Positions 26,460 to 39,600 of a stretch of 64,000 bases of DNA are shown in pieces. Both the position numbers and the translations under genes were made by a program. Origin of the DNA: Pseudomonas purpurea (GTDB lineage: Bacteria; Pseudomonadota; Gammaproteobacteria; Pseudomonadales; Pseudomonadaceae); NCBI RefSeq assembly GCF_039908635.1, contig NZ_CP150918.1, positions 3,860,001-3,924,000 of the forward strand, given 5' to 3'. The notes below the pieces were generated by a model that was not told the origin of the DNA, made no database searches, and worked only from the letters and a program-made list of their open reading frames with translations. Within the stretch, counting starts at the first letter, position 1; every line of letters begins with the position of its first letter.

Positions 26460-27515
26460 TCAGCACTCACACGGCTGACAGCGCTCGAGGATGTCTTGCA
26501 GATCGTCCGTTGCCCCCTGCTCGTGCAAGAACCGGGTGACTTCGTCGCGCCACTCGCGGTCCGACGCAATGCCGGCCCAGGTGTGGGTGCCGGCCCAGTG
26601 ATACGGGCGATCATCGAAGGTGTTGATCAGCGCCTGATTCAGCACCTTCACATCAAAGTTCGGGTTCTTGTCGCTTTGCACCATCAATGAGCTGAACACC
26701 TTCTGCTGCGCATCGCCGTTGCGCCGCACCTGCTGGGCCTTGGTGGAACTCAAGACAATAAACGACGGCTGGACGTTCTCGGCCATGGCGGCCTGCAACC
26801 GGTAGTGCCCGTCGATAATCACGCAGGAACACAACCCACCGACGTACCACAGCAGGATCGGCGGCAAGCTGCCTTCGCGCGCTTTCTTGCGCCACCACTT
26901 CAGGCGCCCGGCGAGCGGGTCTACCGAATGCAGGCCGATCACCGGCCCCAGGCTCCAATCGAGCCACTGCACCGGTTGCGGCTGCACGTTATCAAGAATG
27001 CCTTCGCTGTACAGCGACCACTGCGGCAAATGACTGGAGATTTCCTCCTGCGTCGAGAAATACCAACCGCTCACGCCCTCGTCACGTTTCCAGCGTGTCG
27101 CGGTAGACAGCATCGGCCGCGCCACCCAGTACCCGGGATAGAGGAAATCCGGCTGGTGGTCCATCAACTGCTGGATGAAGTAGCGGCTCCAGGCCTTGAT
27201 GCGCTGCTCGGGCGGCAAGCTGGCGTGGTGTTCGACATCCGCTGAGCCAATCGCTGGCACCGGCAGAAAATCCCGTTGCGCAGGCTGATGGTTTCGCACC
27301 AGCCAGGCACCGTAATACGAGGTGGCGATGGTCCCCCAGAGTAACGGGACGTCATTGAGCATCAACTTCAGCCGGCTGTTGTTGCCGGTCAGCAAATGCA
27401 GCGGCGGCTTGCCCTGCCTCGGGCGGCTGACGTCAATGCCCAGCCCGCCCCACTGTCCCTGTCGATCTTCAAGATCGCGCCAGAAGAATTGTTCCACGAT
27501 AGTCCCTTGATTCAT
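26460..27515 (-). CDS. Uncharacterised protein with a ParB/sulfiredoxin-like motif
   Basis: This 351-residue soluble protein is rich in Trp and Tyr. I do not recognise the family. Near residue 210-245 GRLKWWRKKAREGSLPPILL is followed by VIIDGHYRLQAAMAE, which resembles the ParB/Srx box (basic helix, then xxDGHHRLxAA). The C-terminus ends CQPCEC. It follows pvdL on the same strand but is separated by a strong hairpin, so it is probably its own unit. Start uncertain: ATG 27515 has no ribosome site, whereas a GTG at 27497 has AAGGGA five bases upstream and may be the real one. Confidence 0.65.
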   Translation of the reverse strand: MNQGTIVEQFFWRDLEDRQGQWGGLGIDVSRPRQGKPPLHLLTGNNSRLKLMLNDVPLLWGTIATSYYGAWLVRNHQPAQRDFLPVPAIGSADVEHHASLPPEQRIKAWSRYFIQQLMDHQPDFLYPGYWVARPMLSTATRWKRDEGVSGWYFSTQEEISSHLPQWSLYSEGILDNVQPQPVQWLDWSLGPVIGLHSVDPLAGRLKWWRKKAREGSLPPILLWYVGGLCSCVIIDGHYRLQAAMAENVQPSFIVLSSTKAQQVRRNGDAQQKVFSSLMVQSDKNPNFDVKVLNQALINTFDDRPYHWAGTHTWAGIASDREWRDEVTRFLHEQGATDDLQDILERCQPCEC

Positions 27516-27523
27516 GCCGTAAA

Positions 27524-27570
27524 CCGCGAGGCCCGACAACGCGTGTCAACCGCGTTGTCGGGCCTCGGTT
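27524..27570 (-). terminator. Strong hairpin after pvdL, likely terminator
   Basis: AGGCCCGACAACGCG (27529-27543), 7-base loop, CGCGTTGTCGGGCCT (27551-27565): 15 perfect pairs, extended by AACCG/CGGTT beyond a CG bulge. On the minus strand it comes about 60 bases after the pvdL stop and ends just before the next gene. The U-run is weak (GGTTT), so it might also act on mRNA stability. Confidence 0.7.
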
Positions 27571-27626
27571 AATCCGGCGCGACTATACCAGAGGCATTCT
27601 GGGCAGCAGACTGCCCGGCGCCCTGC

Positions 27627-30600
27627 TCAGAAGCCCTCCAGCTCGGCCATCAAGTCATTCAGGCGGTCGACTTTTTCCTCCGTGAGGTCGGTGGCCGCCA
27701 GACCCTCGATGTACTCGGCCAGTTCTTCCACGGTGCTGCACTCAAACATCGCCCGCAGCGGCACGTTGCGTTGCAGGGCTTTTTGCACCCGCGAGGCAAT
27801 TTGCGTGGCCAGCAGCGAGTGACCGCCCAGTTCGAAGAAGTTATCGCGGATACCGACCTTCTCGACCTTCAGCACCTCGGCCCAGATGTCGGCCAGGGTT
27901 TGCTCAAGCGCCGAACGTGGCGCCTGATAGTCCTGGCTCTGCAACTGCCCGATCTCCAGCGCCGGCAACGCTTTGCGATCGAGTTTGCCGTTGGCGTTGA
28001 GCGGCATCCGTTCCAGCCACAACCAGTGCAGCGGCACCATGTATTCCGGCAGTTCGGCACGCAGGCGCTGCTTGATCAGCTCCAATGCCTCGCCCGGGTT
28101 CAGCGCCGGGTCACTGGCCACCAGATACCCGACCAGATGCTTGCCATTGACGCCCTCCTGCACCCCGACCGCCGCGTCGCGGATCTGCGGTTGTTCGTGC
28201 AAGCGTGCTTCGATTTCACCCAGTTCGATCCGGTAACCACGGATTTTCACCTGATGATCGATCCGGCCGACGTATTCCAGCACGCCGTCACTGCGCCGAC
28301 GCGCCAGGTCGCCAGTGCGATACAAACGATCACCCGGAGCACCGAACGGATTCGGCACAAACACCTGGGCGGTGCGCAACGGATCGCTGACATAACCACG
28401 ACCCACACCGGTCCCAGCCACGCACAACTCACCCACCGCACCCAGCGGCACCAGTTCCAGCGCGCCGTCGAGCAGGTACAAACGATTGTTGTCGGTCGGC
28501 GTGCCAATCGGCAGGTAACTGCCACGGGTCGACGCCAGGTCGACACGGAAGAACGCCACATCGTCGGAACACTCGGCCGGGCCATAGGCATTCACCAGGC
28601 CGATGTCCGGGTAACGCAGCAACCATTGCTGAGCCAGTTCCGGCGGCATGGCTTCACCGGTCGGCAGCATCCAGCGCAAACCGTCCAGACCGATGCGTTC
28701 CTGGGCAAGCATGCCCTGAATCAGCGACGGCACACTCTCTAGCACCGTGATGCCCTGCGCCTGAACGTGTTCAAGCAAGCCTTGCGGATCGTGGGCAATG
28801 GTGTTCGGCACGATGTCCACCCGCGCCCCGAACAGCGGTGCGGTGAGGAACTGCCAGACCGAAATATCAAAGCTTTGCGAAGCCGTTTGCGCGATTACAT
28901 CGGTGTCGCCGAGGCTCAGGTACGGCACCTTGCTCAACTGGTTATTGAGCATGCCGCGCTGCTCGACCATCACGCCCTTCGGCAAACCGGTGGAGCCCGA
29001 GGTGTAGATCACGTAGGCGAGGTTATCGGGGGCGCTGTAAATCCCCGGATTCTCAACCGACGCCGCGCTGGCCTGAACGTCCTCCCACACCAGCAATCGA
29101 GGGCGATTGGCACAAGCAAACTCATCGAGCAACGCCAGCGCCTGATCGCGACTGGCCTCGCTGCACACCAGCAATGGCGTGCGACTCAGGTCGATGATCC
29201 GGCTCAGGCGCTGGCTCGGCAGGCCAGGGTCCAGCGGCAGGTAACCGGCGCCGGCCTTGAAGCTGCCGATGATCATCCCGAGCAAGTCCAGGTTGCGCTC
29301 GGCCAACAGCGCCACCGGCTGATCCAGCCCGACACCGGCCGCAATCAACGCATGCCCGAGACGGTTACTGCGCTGGTTCAACTCGGCATAGCTGTGCTGC
29401 TGATCGAGGCAACTGGCGGCGATCCGCTGCGGATGCGCCGCGACCTGGGCTTCGAACAGCGAAACGTAGCTCTGCTCCAGCGGATAATCGCGCTCGCTCT
29501 GGTTGCAGCCGTGGATCAGGAAGTCCTGCTCCGGCTCACCGAGCAGCGGCAGGTCCGCCATGTTGCCGTGGAAGCCATCGACCAGCGCCAGCAACAGGCG
29601 CTTGAACTCGGCGAGCATGCGCTCCACCGTCGACTCGTCGAAATAACGCTGGTCATAGGACAGGTGCAAACCGAGGTCATCGCCCGGATAGCAGACCGCC
29701 GTCAGCGGGAAGTTGGTGTGGGTACGGCCCGAGTCCGACGTGGCATTGAGGCTTTGCGCGCGGTCCAGCACCGAGACTTCCACCGGGGCGTTTTCGAACA
29801 CGAACAGGCTGTCGAACAACGGCTGGCCTTTGGGCAGTTCGCTGTTTTCCTGGATCGTCACCAGCGGCAGGTATTCGTACTCGCGCAGTTGCATGTTGCT
29901 GTCCAGCAGCTCGCTGAGCCACTGGCGCACGCTGCACGGCTGATCGTCTTCCGGCAGTTTCACCCGCAAGGCGATGCTGTTGATGAACAGCCCCACCGTG
30001 CGCTGCATCTCGGGCATTTCCACCGGACGCCCGGCCACGGTGACACCGAACAATACATCGCGATCACCGCTCAAACGGCGCAGTACCAGCGCCCACGCCG
30101 CCTGGGCGAAGGTGTTGATGGTCAGTTGATGGGCCTGCGCCAGTTCACGCAAGTGCGCACCGTCGCGAGCATCGAGGCGGGTATAACGGTCGCCCACGAT
30201 CATCCCGCCGCTGGCACCGGCGTGTTCACGCAGGAACGGACGGTCGCTTGGGATCGGCGTGGTCCGCTCGAAGCCTTGCAGGTTGTTTTTCCACCACTGG
30301 CGCGCCTCGGTCAGGCTCTGGCGTTGCAGCCAGCCGATGTAGTCGCGATAGCGGCTCGGCACCGCCAGTTGCGCCTCGCGACCTTCACCGAGGGCGGTGT
30401 AGATTTCGAAGAAATCGTTCATCAGCAACGAACGGCACCAGGCATCGATCAGGATGTGGTGGTTGCTCATCATGAACCAGTAACGCGCCGCGCCAACGCG
30501 GATCAGGCGCAGGTGGAACGGTGCCTGATTCAGCAGATCGAACCCGGCCTCGCGCTCGCTTTTGAGCAACGCTTGCAGCTTGGGTTCTTGCTCGGGCTCG

Positions 30601-33600
30601 GCCACCGCGCTCCAGTCGAGAAACTCGATGGGCGTGCTGCCCGGCTTGTGAATGATTTGCAGCATGTCTTCGCCGACGTTCCAGCAGAACGAGGCGCGCA
30701 GGGCTTCGTGACGAGCCACCACCGCTTGCCAGGCCTGGGCGAAACGCTGCGGGTCGAGTTCGCTGTTGATGCGGTAGCGGTCCTGCATGTAATACAGGCC
30801 GGTGCCCGGTTCCAGCAGGGTATGCAGCAACATGCCCTCTTGCATCGGCGTCAGCGCAAACACGTCTTCGATAGCCGCCGCTGGCACCGGCAGCGCGTCG
30901 AGCTGAGGTTGCGTCAAGCGTGCCAACGGGAAGTCCGACGGCGTCAGGCCACCGGCCTCGTCACGCAGGCAGTGCGCGATCAGGCTCTGCAATTCACCGA
31001 GGTAGGCATCCGCCAGTTCGGCGATGGTCTGCGGGTCATGGCGTTCGCGGCTGAACGTCCAGCGCAACACCAGCTCACCGCCGTAGACCCGACTGTCGAC
31101 GCTCAGCTCATTGGGCAGCGGCGCGTCAGGGTCGTGGGCCGCGCCCACCGGCTCGTCCAGTGGACGGAACAGCGCCTGCGCGCCGAAGCTCTGGTCGAAC
31201 TGCCCCAGGTAGTTGAAGGTGATCGGCGCCACCGGCAAGGCGGCCATGCGCTGACGACTCAGGTCGTCGGCCAGGTAGCGCAGCACGCCGTAGCCCAGAC
31301 CTTTGTGAGGCACGCCGCGCAGTTGTTCCTTGATTGCCTTGATCGAGGCGCCCTGCCCGGCAGCTTCCTCGATGTGCAGCGGGGTCAGGCGCAGCGGGTA
31401 AGCGCTGGTGAACCAGCCGACGGTGCGGGTCAGGTCGATCTCGTCGAACAGGGTTTCGCGACCGTGGCCTTCGAGCTGAATCAACGCGGATTCGTGACCG
31501 CTCCAGCGGCACAACACACGGGCCAATGCCGTCAGCAACAGGTCGTTGACCTGGGTGCGATAAGCGCTCGGTGCCTGTTGCAGCAGTTGGCGGGTGTGTT
31601 CGGCGTTGAGGCGCACGCTGACGGTTTCGGCATGCCGATTCTGCTGCCCGCCCTGCGGATGCTCGCACGGCAGATCGCCGCTCGGACCGGCCAGTTGGGT
31701 CTGCCACCAGCTCAGTTCTTCGCGCAGGGACTCGCTGCCGGCATAGGCCTGCAAGCGCGCCGCCCAGTCGCGGAACGCACTGGTTTTCGCCGGCAGGCGC
31801 ACGGCCTGCTCCGCGTCGAGTTGACGGTAAACGGTTTGCAGATCATCCAGCAGTACGCGCCACGACACACCATCGACCACCAGGTGGTGAATGGCGATAA
31901 ACAGCCGTTGCTGACCCTGCGGGCCGTCGACCAACAAGGCGCGCATCAGCGGCCCCTGACGCAGGTCGAGGCTGCGCTGGGCATCGGCGAACAACGCGGT
32001 GCAGGCGTCCATCGACGGCACGCGCACTTGCCAGAGCAATGCCACCTCCGACACCGGCAAGTGCTCGGCGCGCCACTGGCAATCGTGCATCGTGAAGTTC
32101 AAGCGCAGGGCGTCGTGCTGCTCCATGACTGCCAGCAAGGCCTGCTCCAGACGATGGGGCTCCAGGGTCATGGTCGGTTCCAGCAACAACGCCTGGTTCC
32201 AGTGCTGACGCTCAGGAATCTCGGTGTCGAAGAACCAGTGCTGAATCGGCGTCAGGGCCGACTCACCCGTGAGCAAGCCTTGTTCGGCCGTGATCTGTTC
32301 CGTGCGCGTGGCCACAGTGGCCAGGGTCTGTACGGTCTGGTGCTGGAACAGGTCCCGCGGGCTGAAGTGAATGCCTTGCTGCCGGGCGCGGCTGACCACC
32401 TGGATCGACAGAATCGAGTCACCGCCCAGTTCGAAGAAATTGTCGTTGAGGCCGACCTGCGCAACGTTCAACACCTCGCACCAGATACCGGCCAAGGCCA
32501 GTTCCAGTTCATTGCGCGGGGCGATGTACTGCTGGCGATTGAGCTCGGGGTCCGGCGCCGGCAGTGCGCGGCGGTCGAGTTTGCCGTTGGCGGTCAGCGG
32601 CATGCTTGCCAGCAGGATCAAGTGCGTCGGCACCATGTAGTCCGGCAGTTGGGTTTTCAGGTGAGCCTTGAGTGCTTCGCGCAGGGCCGCTTGTTGGGCG
32701 TCATCCTGCTCGGCCACGTCGCTGGCGAGGTACGCCGCCAGTTGCTTGCCGCCCGGCATATCGAGCGCCAGCACCACCGCTTCGCGCACCGACGGGTGTT
32801 CCAGCAGGCGGGTTTCGATTTCACCGAGTTCGATGCGGAATCCGCGAATTTTCACCTGATGGTCGATCCGGCCCAGGTATTCCACCAGGCCATCGGCGCG
32901 TTGGCGCACCAGGTCGCCGGTGCGGTACAAGCGCCCGCCGTGAGTGGCGAACGGGTCCGCGACAAACCGTTCGGCGGTCATGCCCGGACGTTGATGGTAA
33001 CCCTGGGCCAGGCCCGCGCCGCCGACGTACAGCTCACCGGTCGCGCCTTGTGGCACCAGCGCCAGATCGGCGTCGAGGATGTAGGCCACGCGAGCACCGA
33101 TCACACGGCCGATCGGCACGCTGCCGGCACCCTCTTCCAGAGACTCCGGAGCAAGACTCGCCAACGGCATGACCACGGTTTCGGTCGGGCCATAAGCGTT
33201 GAAGAACAGGCTCGGGGTGAACGCTGCGCGAATCCGTTGCAGGTGTTCGCCGGTCAACGCTTCGCCACCGGTGATACACATGCGCACCGGCAAGGTTTCA
33301 CCCTGGGTCGCCAGCCACTGCGCCAACTGGCTGCCGTAGCTGGGTGTGAACCCGAGAATGTTGATCCGGTGCTGACGAATCAGTTGGCAGATCTCTTCAG
33401 CGTCCCACTGGCCCTGAGCACGCAACACGACCTGCGCACCGCAGAGCAACGGCACCAGCAGACGCTCGGTGGCGGCGTCGAAGTTGATGGAATAGAAGTG
33501 CAGTTCACAGTCATCGGGGCGCATGCCAAACCGCTCGATCACTGCGCGGCAGTGCATGGCGATTTCACCGTGGGACACCACCACGCCTTTCGGCTTGCCG

Positions 33601-36600
33601 GTGGAGCCCGAGGTGTAAATCAGGTACGCCTGATGCTGGGGCAGACTGATGAATGGCAACTCGACCGCTGGATAATGGGCCATTGCAGCGGCGTCATCCT
33701 CCAGGCACCAGCGGGCCACGTTGGCGGGCAACTCACCCAGCGCCTCAAACATCGCCGCGTCACTGAGCAGCAAACCGATGGCGCTGTCTTCGATCATGTA
33801 GTGCAAACGGTCCAGCGGGTATTCCGGGTCCAGCGGCACGTAGGCGCCACCGGCCTTGAGGATCGCCAGCAGGCCGACGACCATTTCCAACGAGCGCTCC
33901 AGCGCCAGGCCGACCCGCACCTGCGGGCCAACCCCACGTTCACGGAGCATCCAGGCCAGGCGATTGGCGCGGCTGTCGAGTTCGGCGTAGGTCAACGTCT
34001 GGCCAGCAAAGGTCAGGGCTGGCGCATCAGGGCGGGCCAACGCCTGTTCGCTGAACAGGTGATGAATGCACTGGTCGAGGCGATGCTCGCCAGGCTCGAC
34101 GCCCAGACTGTCGAGCAGGGTTTGCTGCTCGAGGGTGTCCAGCAGCGGCAATTCGCTCAAGCGTTGTTGCGGGTCAGCGAGCAAGGCTTGCAGCAAGTTG
34201 CGCCAGTGACCGGCCATGCGTGCAATGCGCGGTTCGTCGAACAGGTCGGTGCTGTAGGTCAGGCAGCAACCCAGTCGGTGATCGAGGTCGGTGACTTCCA
34301 GGTTCAGGTCGAACTTGGTGGCGCGTGCATCGTTGGCCAGGTACTCGACGGTCATGCCGGCCAGTTCACGGCTTTGCTGGAACTCCCAGCGCTGGACGTT
34401 GCACATCACCTGGAACAATGGGTTGTAAGCCGCGCTGCGCGGTGGCTGCAAGGCTTCCACCAAGTGATCGAACGGCAGGTCCTGATGAGACTGGCCCTCG
34501 ATCACGGTATGGCGCACCTGTTCGAACAGTTCGCCCACGCTCATCTGCCCATCGAGCTGGCAACGCAGCACCTGGGTGTTGAGGAACGCCCCGATCAGCC
34601 CTTCGCTTTCCGGGCGAATCCGGTTGGCCACCGGTGCGCCGATGCGCAGGTCGGTCTGGCCGCTGTAGCGGTAAAGCAGCACGGCCAGCGCAGCAGTCAT
34701 GGTCATGAACAGGGTCAGACCGTGTTGCGCGTTGAAGGCACGCACCTGTGCGGCGAGCTCATCGCTCAGGTCAAACCGGAACAACTCGCCCTGATGGCTC
34801 TGCACCGACGGCCGTGGACGGTCGCCCGGCAGCTCCAGCAACGGATGTTCGCGGCCCAGTTGCGCGGTCCAGTAGTCGAGCTGGCGCTGACGCTCGCCGG
34901 ACTCCAGCCATTGGCGCTGCCAGACGCTGTAATCCAGGTACTGCACCGGCAGCGGTTCAAGCGGCGATTCGCGGTCGTCGAGAAAGGCTTCGTACAACGC
35001 GCCCAATTCACGGGCAAAGATGTCCATCGCCCAGCCTTCGGTGACGATGTGGTGCAGGGTCAGCACCAGGTAGTGTTCGTGTTCAGCCGTCTTGACCAGA
35101 CACGCCCGCAGCAATGGACCCGTTTCCAGGTCGAATGGCGTGTGGGCTTCGCTGTCGGCCAGTTGCTGAACCCGTTGTTCACGGACGTCAGCACTCAGCG
35201 CAGAAAAATCTTTCCAGGCCATGCGCAGGCCTGTTTCCGGGTGAACCTGTTGCCGGGCCACGCCGTCGACGCTCGGGAACGTGGTGCGCAACGTCTCGTG
35301 GCGCAGGATCAGCGCTTGCAGCGCCGCTTCAAAACGCCCGACATCCAGCAAGCCGCGCAACCGCGCCATGCCGCCCACGTTGTAGGCCGGGCTGTCCGGT
35401 TCCATCTGCCAGAGGAACCACATGCGCTGCTGGGAATAAGACAACGGCACCGGTTGGCGGCGGTCGACCTTCTCGATCGGCGGCTGCTTGTTGGTGTTGC
35501 CGCTGACCTGAATCAGCCGTACTTGCTCGGCGAACGCGCCCAACTCGCTGGCCTCGAACAACGCGCGCAGCGGCAGTTCGACGTCGCAGGCCTGACGGGT
35601 GCGGGAGATGATTTGAGTGGCCAGCAACGAGTGTCCGCCGAGGGCGAAAAAGTCATCGCGCAGACCGATACGAGACTGGCCCAGCACTTCGCGCCAGATG
35701 CCGGCGATCTGCTGCTCCAGCGCGGTGACCGGCTCGACGTGTTCACGCACCTGCCAGTGCGGCTCGGGCAAGGCGCGGCGGTCGAGTTTGCCGCTTGGGC
35801 TCAGGGGCATTTCGTCCAGGCGCATCAACTGCGCCGGGACCATGTACTCCGGCAGTTCAGCTGCCAGCGCGGTGTTCAGGCGTGCGGTCTGGGCGCCTTC
35901 GTCTTCATCGGTTTGGGTGGCGGTGTAGTAGCCGATCAACTGCGCACCGGCCGCCGTCTCGCGCACCAGCACCACCGCTTGGGCAACGCCGTCCTGCGCC
36001 AGCAGGCGCGCTTCGATTTCCTCGGGTTCGACCCGAAAGCCGCGCAACTTCACCTGCTGATCGAGGCGCCCGAGATACTCCAGCACGCCGTCGGCGGTCC
36101 AGCGAACGCGGTCGCCGGTGCGGTACAACCGCGCACCGTTTTCACCCAGCGGGTCGACGACAAAACGCTCGGCTGTCAGCGCCGGACGCCCGAGGTAGCC
36201 ACGGGCCAGGCCGATACCACTGATGCACAATTCACCCGGCACGCCGGCCGGCAGCGGATTCAGCTCGCTGTCCAGCACCCGGCAAACCACGTTACCCAAG
36301 GGTCGGCCAATCGGCGAACGTTCGCCATCACCGAGGCTGCACTGCCAGTGGGTCACGTTGATCGCGGTTTCGGTCGGGCCATAACGGTTATGCAGTTGCA
36401 CCGCCGGCAGCTGTTCCAGCACGCGGCTGCGTAGTTCGGCGGGCAAGGCTTCACCACCGGAGAACAGGCGGCGCAGGCTGGTGCATTCGGCCGCCAACGG
36501 TTCGTCGATAAACAAGTGCAGCAGCGGCGGCACGAAGTGCAGCGTGGTCACCCCAAACGCTTGCACCAGTTGAGCGATGCGATGGGGATCACGGTGCTCG

Positions 36601-39600
36601 CCGGGGCCTGCGATCAACAACCGGCAACCGATGATCAGCGGCCAGAAACACTCCCAGACCGACACGTCAAAACTGATCGGCGCCTTCTGCATCAACACAT
36701 CGCTTTCGTCGAGACAATAGGTCGCCTGCATCCATTGCAGGCGCTCGCTTAACGCGGCGTGGGTGTTGCCGACGCCTTTGGGCTGGCCGGTGGAGCCGGA
36801 GGTGTAAATCACATATGCAAGGTTGTCGCCGTGCAGGTGCAGGCCCCGGCGCATGGCTCGACCAACTGTCGAGGTTGAGGGTGTCCATGGCAATGGCGCT
36901 GACGCCCTCGGCCGCCGGCAATCGCTCCAGCAAATGGCTCTGGGTCAGCAGCAGTTCGACGCCGCTGTCGCTCAGCATGTAAGCCAGGCGATCGGCCGGG
37001 TAATCCGGGTCCAGCGGCACGTAGGCACCGCCAGCCTTGATGATTGCCAACAGACCGATCAGCAATTGCGGCGAACGCTCGGCGGCAATCGCCACGCACA
37101 CGTCCGGGCCGACGCCTTTGTCACGCAGGTAATGCGCCAAACGGTTGGCCTGGGCGTGCAGTTCGGCGTAGTCGAGTTGGCCACCCTCCCAGATCAGCGC
37201 GGTGCGCTCCGGGGTCAGGCAGGCTTGCCGGTCAAGCTGTTCCGGCAACCATTGGCTGGCCGCCACGCACGGTGCAACGCTCCATGCCTGCTGCGCGTCC
37301 TGCTCGTTGACGCTGAGCAGCGGCAGGTCCGCGATGGCGTGCTGCGGGCGCTCGCAAATGCCCCGCAGCAGGTTGACAAAATGTCCCGCCAGACGCTCGA
37401 CAGTGGCCACGTCGAACAGCTCATCGGCGTAGTCGAACGACAGGCTCAGGCGACCGTTACGGTCTTCTTCGCTGTGCAATTGCAGGTCGAACTTGGCCTC
37501 GCGGCTGTGCCACGGCAGTTCCTCGGCGAGCAGCCCCGGCAGGCGACGCAAGGCACTGAGGTCGCGTTGCTGGTGGTTGAACATGACCTGGAACAGACCC
37601 TGTTCACGCGCTTGCGGGAAAGCTTCCAGCAGTTGCTCGAACGGCAGGTCCTGATGGGCCTGGGCGCCCAATGCCGCTTCGCGGGTGTGGGCCAGCAACT
37701 CAACGAAGGACTGGCGCGAGTCGACTTGCGCACGCAACACTTGGGTGTTGATGAAGAAGCCTATCAGCCCTTGGGTTTCCAGGCGCGGACGGTTGGCGTT
37801 GGGCACGCCGATGCGGATGTCGCGCTGACCGCTGTAGCGATGCAACAGGCATTGGAACGCCGCCAGCAACAGCATGAACGTGGTCGCGTCATGGGCCTGG
37901 GCGGTCTGGCGAATCGCATCGCTCAGGCTCGCTTCCAGCCGCAGGGTATGCCGGGCCGCGCTGCGCTGTTGTTGCGCCGAACGCGGGTGGTCGGTCGCCA
38001 GTTCCAGGCTTGGGTGCTCGTCACCCAAGCGATCTTTCCAGTACGCCAGTTGCCGCTCACTTTCACCCTGCGCCAGCCATTGGCGCTGCCAGCTGCCGTA
38101 GTCGGCGTATTGCAATGCCAGCGGCGGCAACGCAGCGACTTGCCCCTGGGACGCCGCCGCGTACAGCCGCGAAAACTCGTCGATCAACACATTCAGCGAC
38201 CAGCCGTCAGCGATGATGTGGTGCATAGTCACCAGCAGTTGATGGTCTTCATCATCCAGACGCACCAGCGTCACCCACAGCAGCGGACCTTTCTCGAGGT
38301 CGAACTGGGTGCGCGCTTCGTCTTCGCGAATCTGCACCGCACGGGCTTCACGCTCGGCCAGCGGCAGGTCGCTGATGTCGATCAATTGCAGGTTGAATTC
38401 GCCTGCTTTGTCGACCTGTTGCAGGGCCTGACCGTCGCGTTCGAAGAACCGCGTGCGCAGGGATTCATGGCGTTCGATCAGTTGCTGGAAACTGGCGCGC
38501 AAGGCGTCTTGATCCAGCTCACCGCGCAGGCGCAACGCACCGGGAATGGTGTAGGCGCTGCTGTGCGGGTCCAGTTGCCAGGTGATCCACAAACGGTTTT
38601 GCGCCAGCGACTGCGGCAATGCTTCGCTGCGTGACAAGGTGCTGATCGCGCCCTGGGCCAGGCCGCCGTCCTGTTGTTGCAGGGCCACCGCAGCGGCGAA
38701 TGCACCAAGGGTCGGCGCTTCGAACAACAGCCGCAGATTCAACTCCAGGCCCAGTGTTTCGCGCAGGCGCGCCACCACTTGGGTGGCCGCAATGGAGTTA
38801 CCGCCCAGCAGGAAGAAGTGATCGTGTGCCGCCACTTGCTTGACCTCAAGCAGCTCGCACCAGACGCCTGCGATCAGCCCCTCAAGCTCGGAAGCTGATG
38901 CTGCGCTGTCTTGCGACGATTCAGTCTGGCTCGGGAACATCGCGTAGCTGTCGAGGCTGCCGTCGGCCAGCCGATTGCGGCACGCCGAGCGCTGCAATTT
39001 GCCGCTGGACGTCTTCGGCAACGCGCCGGGGTTGAGCAACACCACCACGCACGGCGCTTCCTGACAGGCCTCGGCCACCGCTTGGCGAATGGCTTTGATC
39101 AGCGCTTCGGGCGGGAGGATTTTCTGCACGCTACGGCTGATTTCCGCCGCGATGCCAATGCCTTCCTGGCCCTGATCGGTCACCGCGAAAGCCGCCACCC
39201 GCCCCTTGCGCACCACTTCCACTTCGCGTTCGATGGTTTGCTCGATGTCCTGCGGGTAGAGGTTGTGCCCGCGCACGATCAGCATGTCTTTCAGGCGCCC
39301 GGTGATGAACAGTTCACCGTTGCGCACAAAGCCCAGATCGCCGGTGCGCAACCAGGTACGGCCAGCGTGTTCGACGAAGGTTTTGGCCGTGGCTTCGGGG
39401 TTGCGCCAGTAGCCGTGGGCGATGCTCGGCCCGGCCGCCCAGACTTCGCCGACCTGATTGTCGGCCACGGGCATGAGTGTCTGCGGGTCGACCATCAGCA
39501 CCGCGTGTTCCGGCTGGCTGATGCCGCAGCTCATGATCGAACTGCCCTCGCCCGGCTCGGCGCGGTTTTGCATCAACGCCTGTTCGTCCAGTTGCAAGGC

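Noticed and set aside
28767..36434. A plus-strand open frame of 2555 codons antisense to pvdL
   Set aside because: It mirrors the high-GC codon pattern of pvdL on the other strand, has low-complexity Gln/Arg/His-rich translation, and shows no domain.
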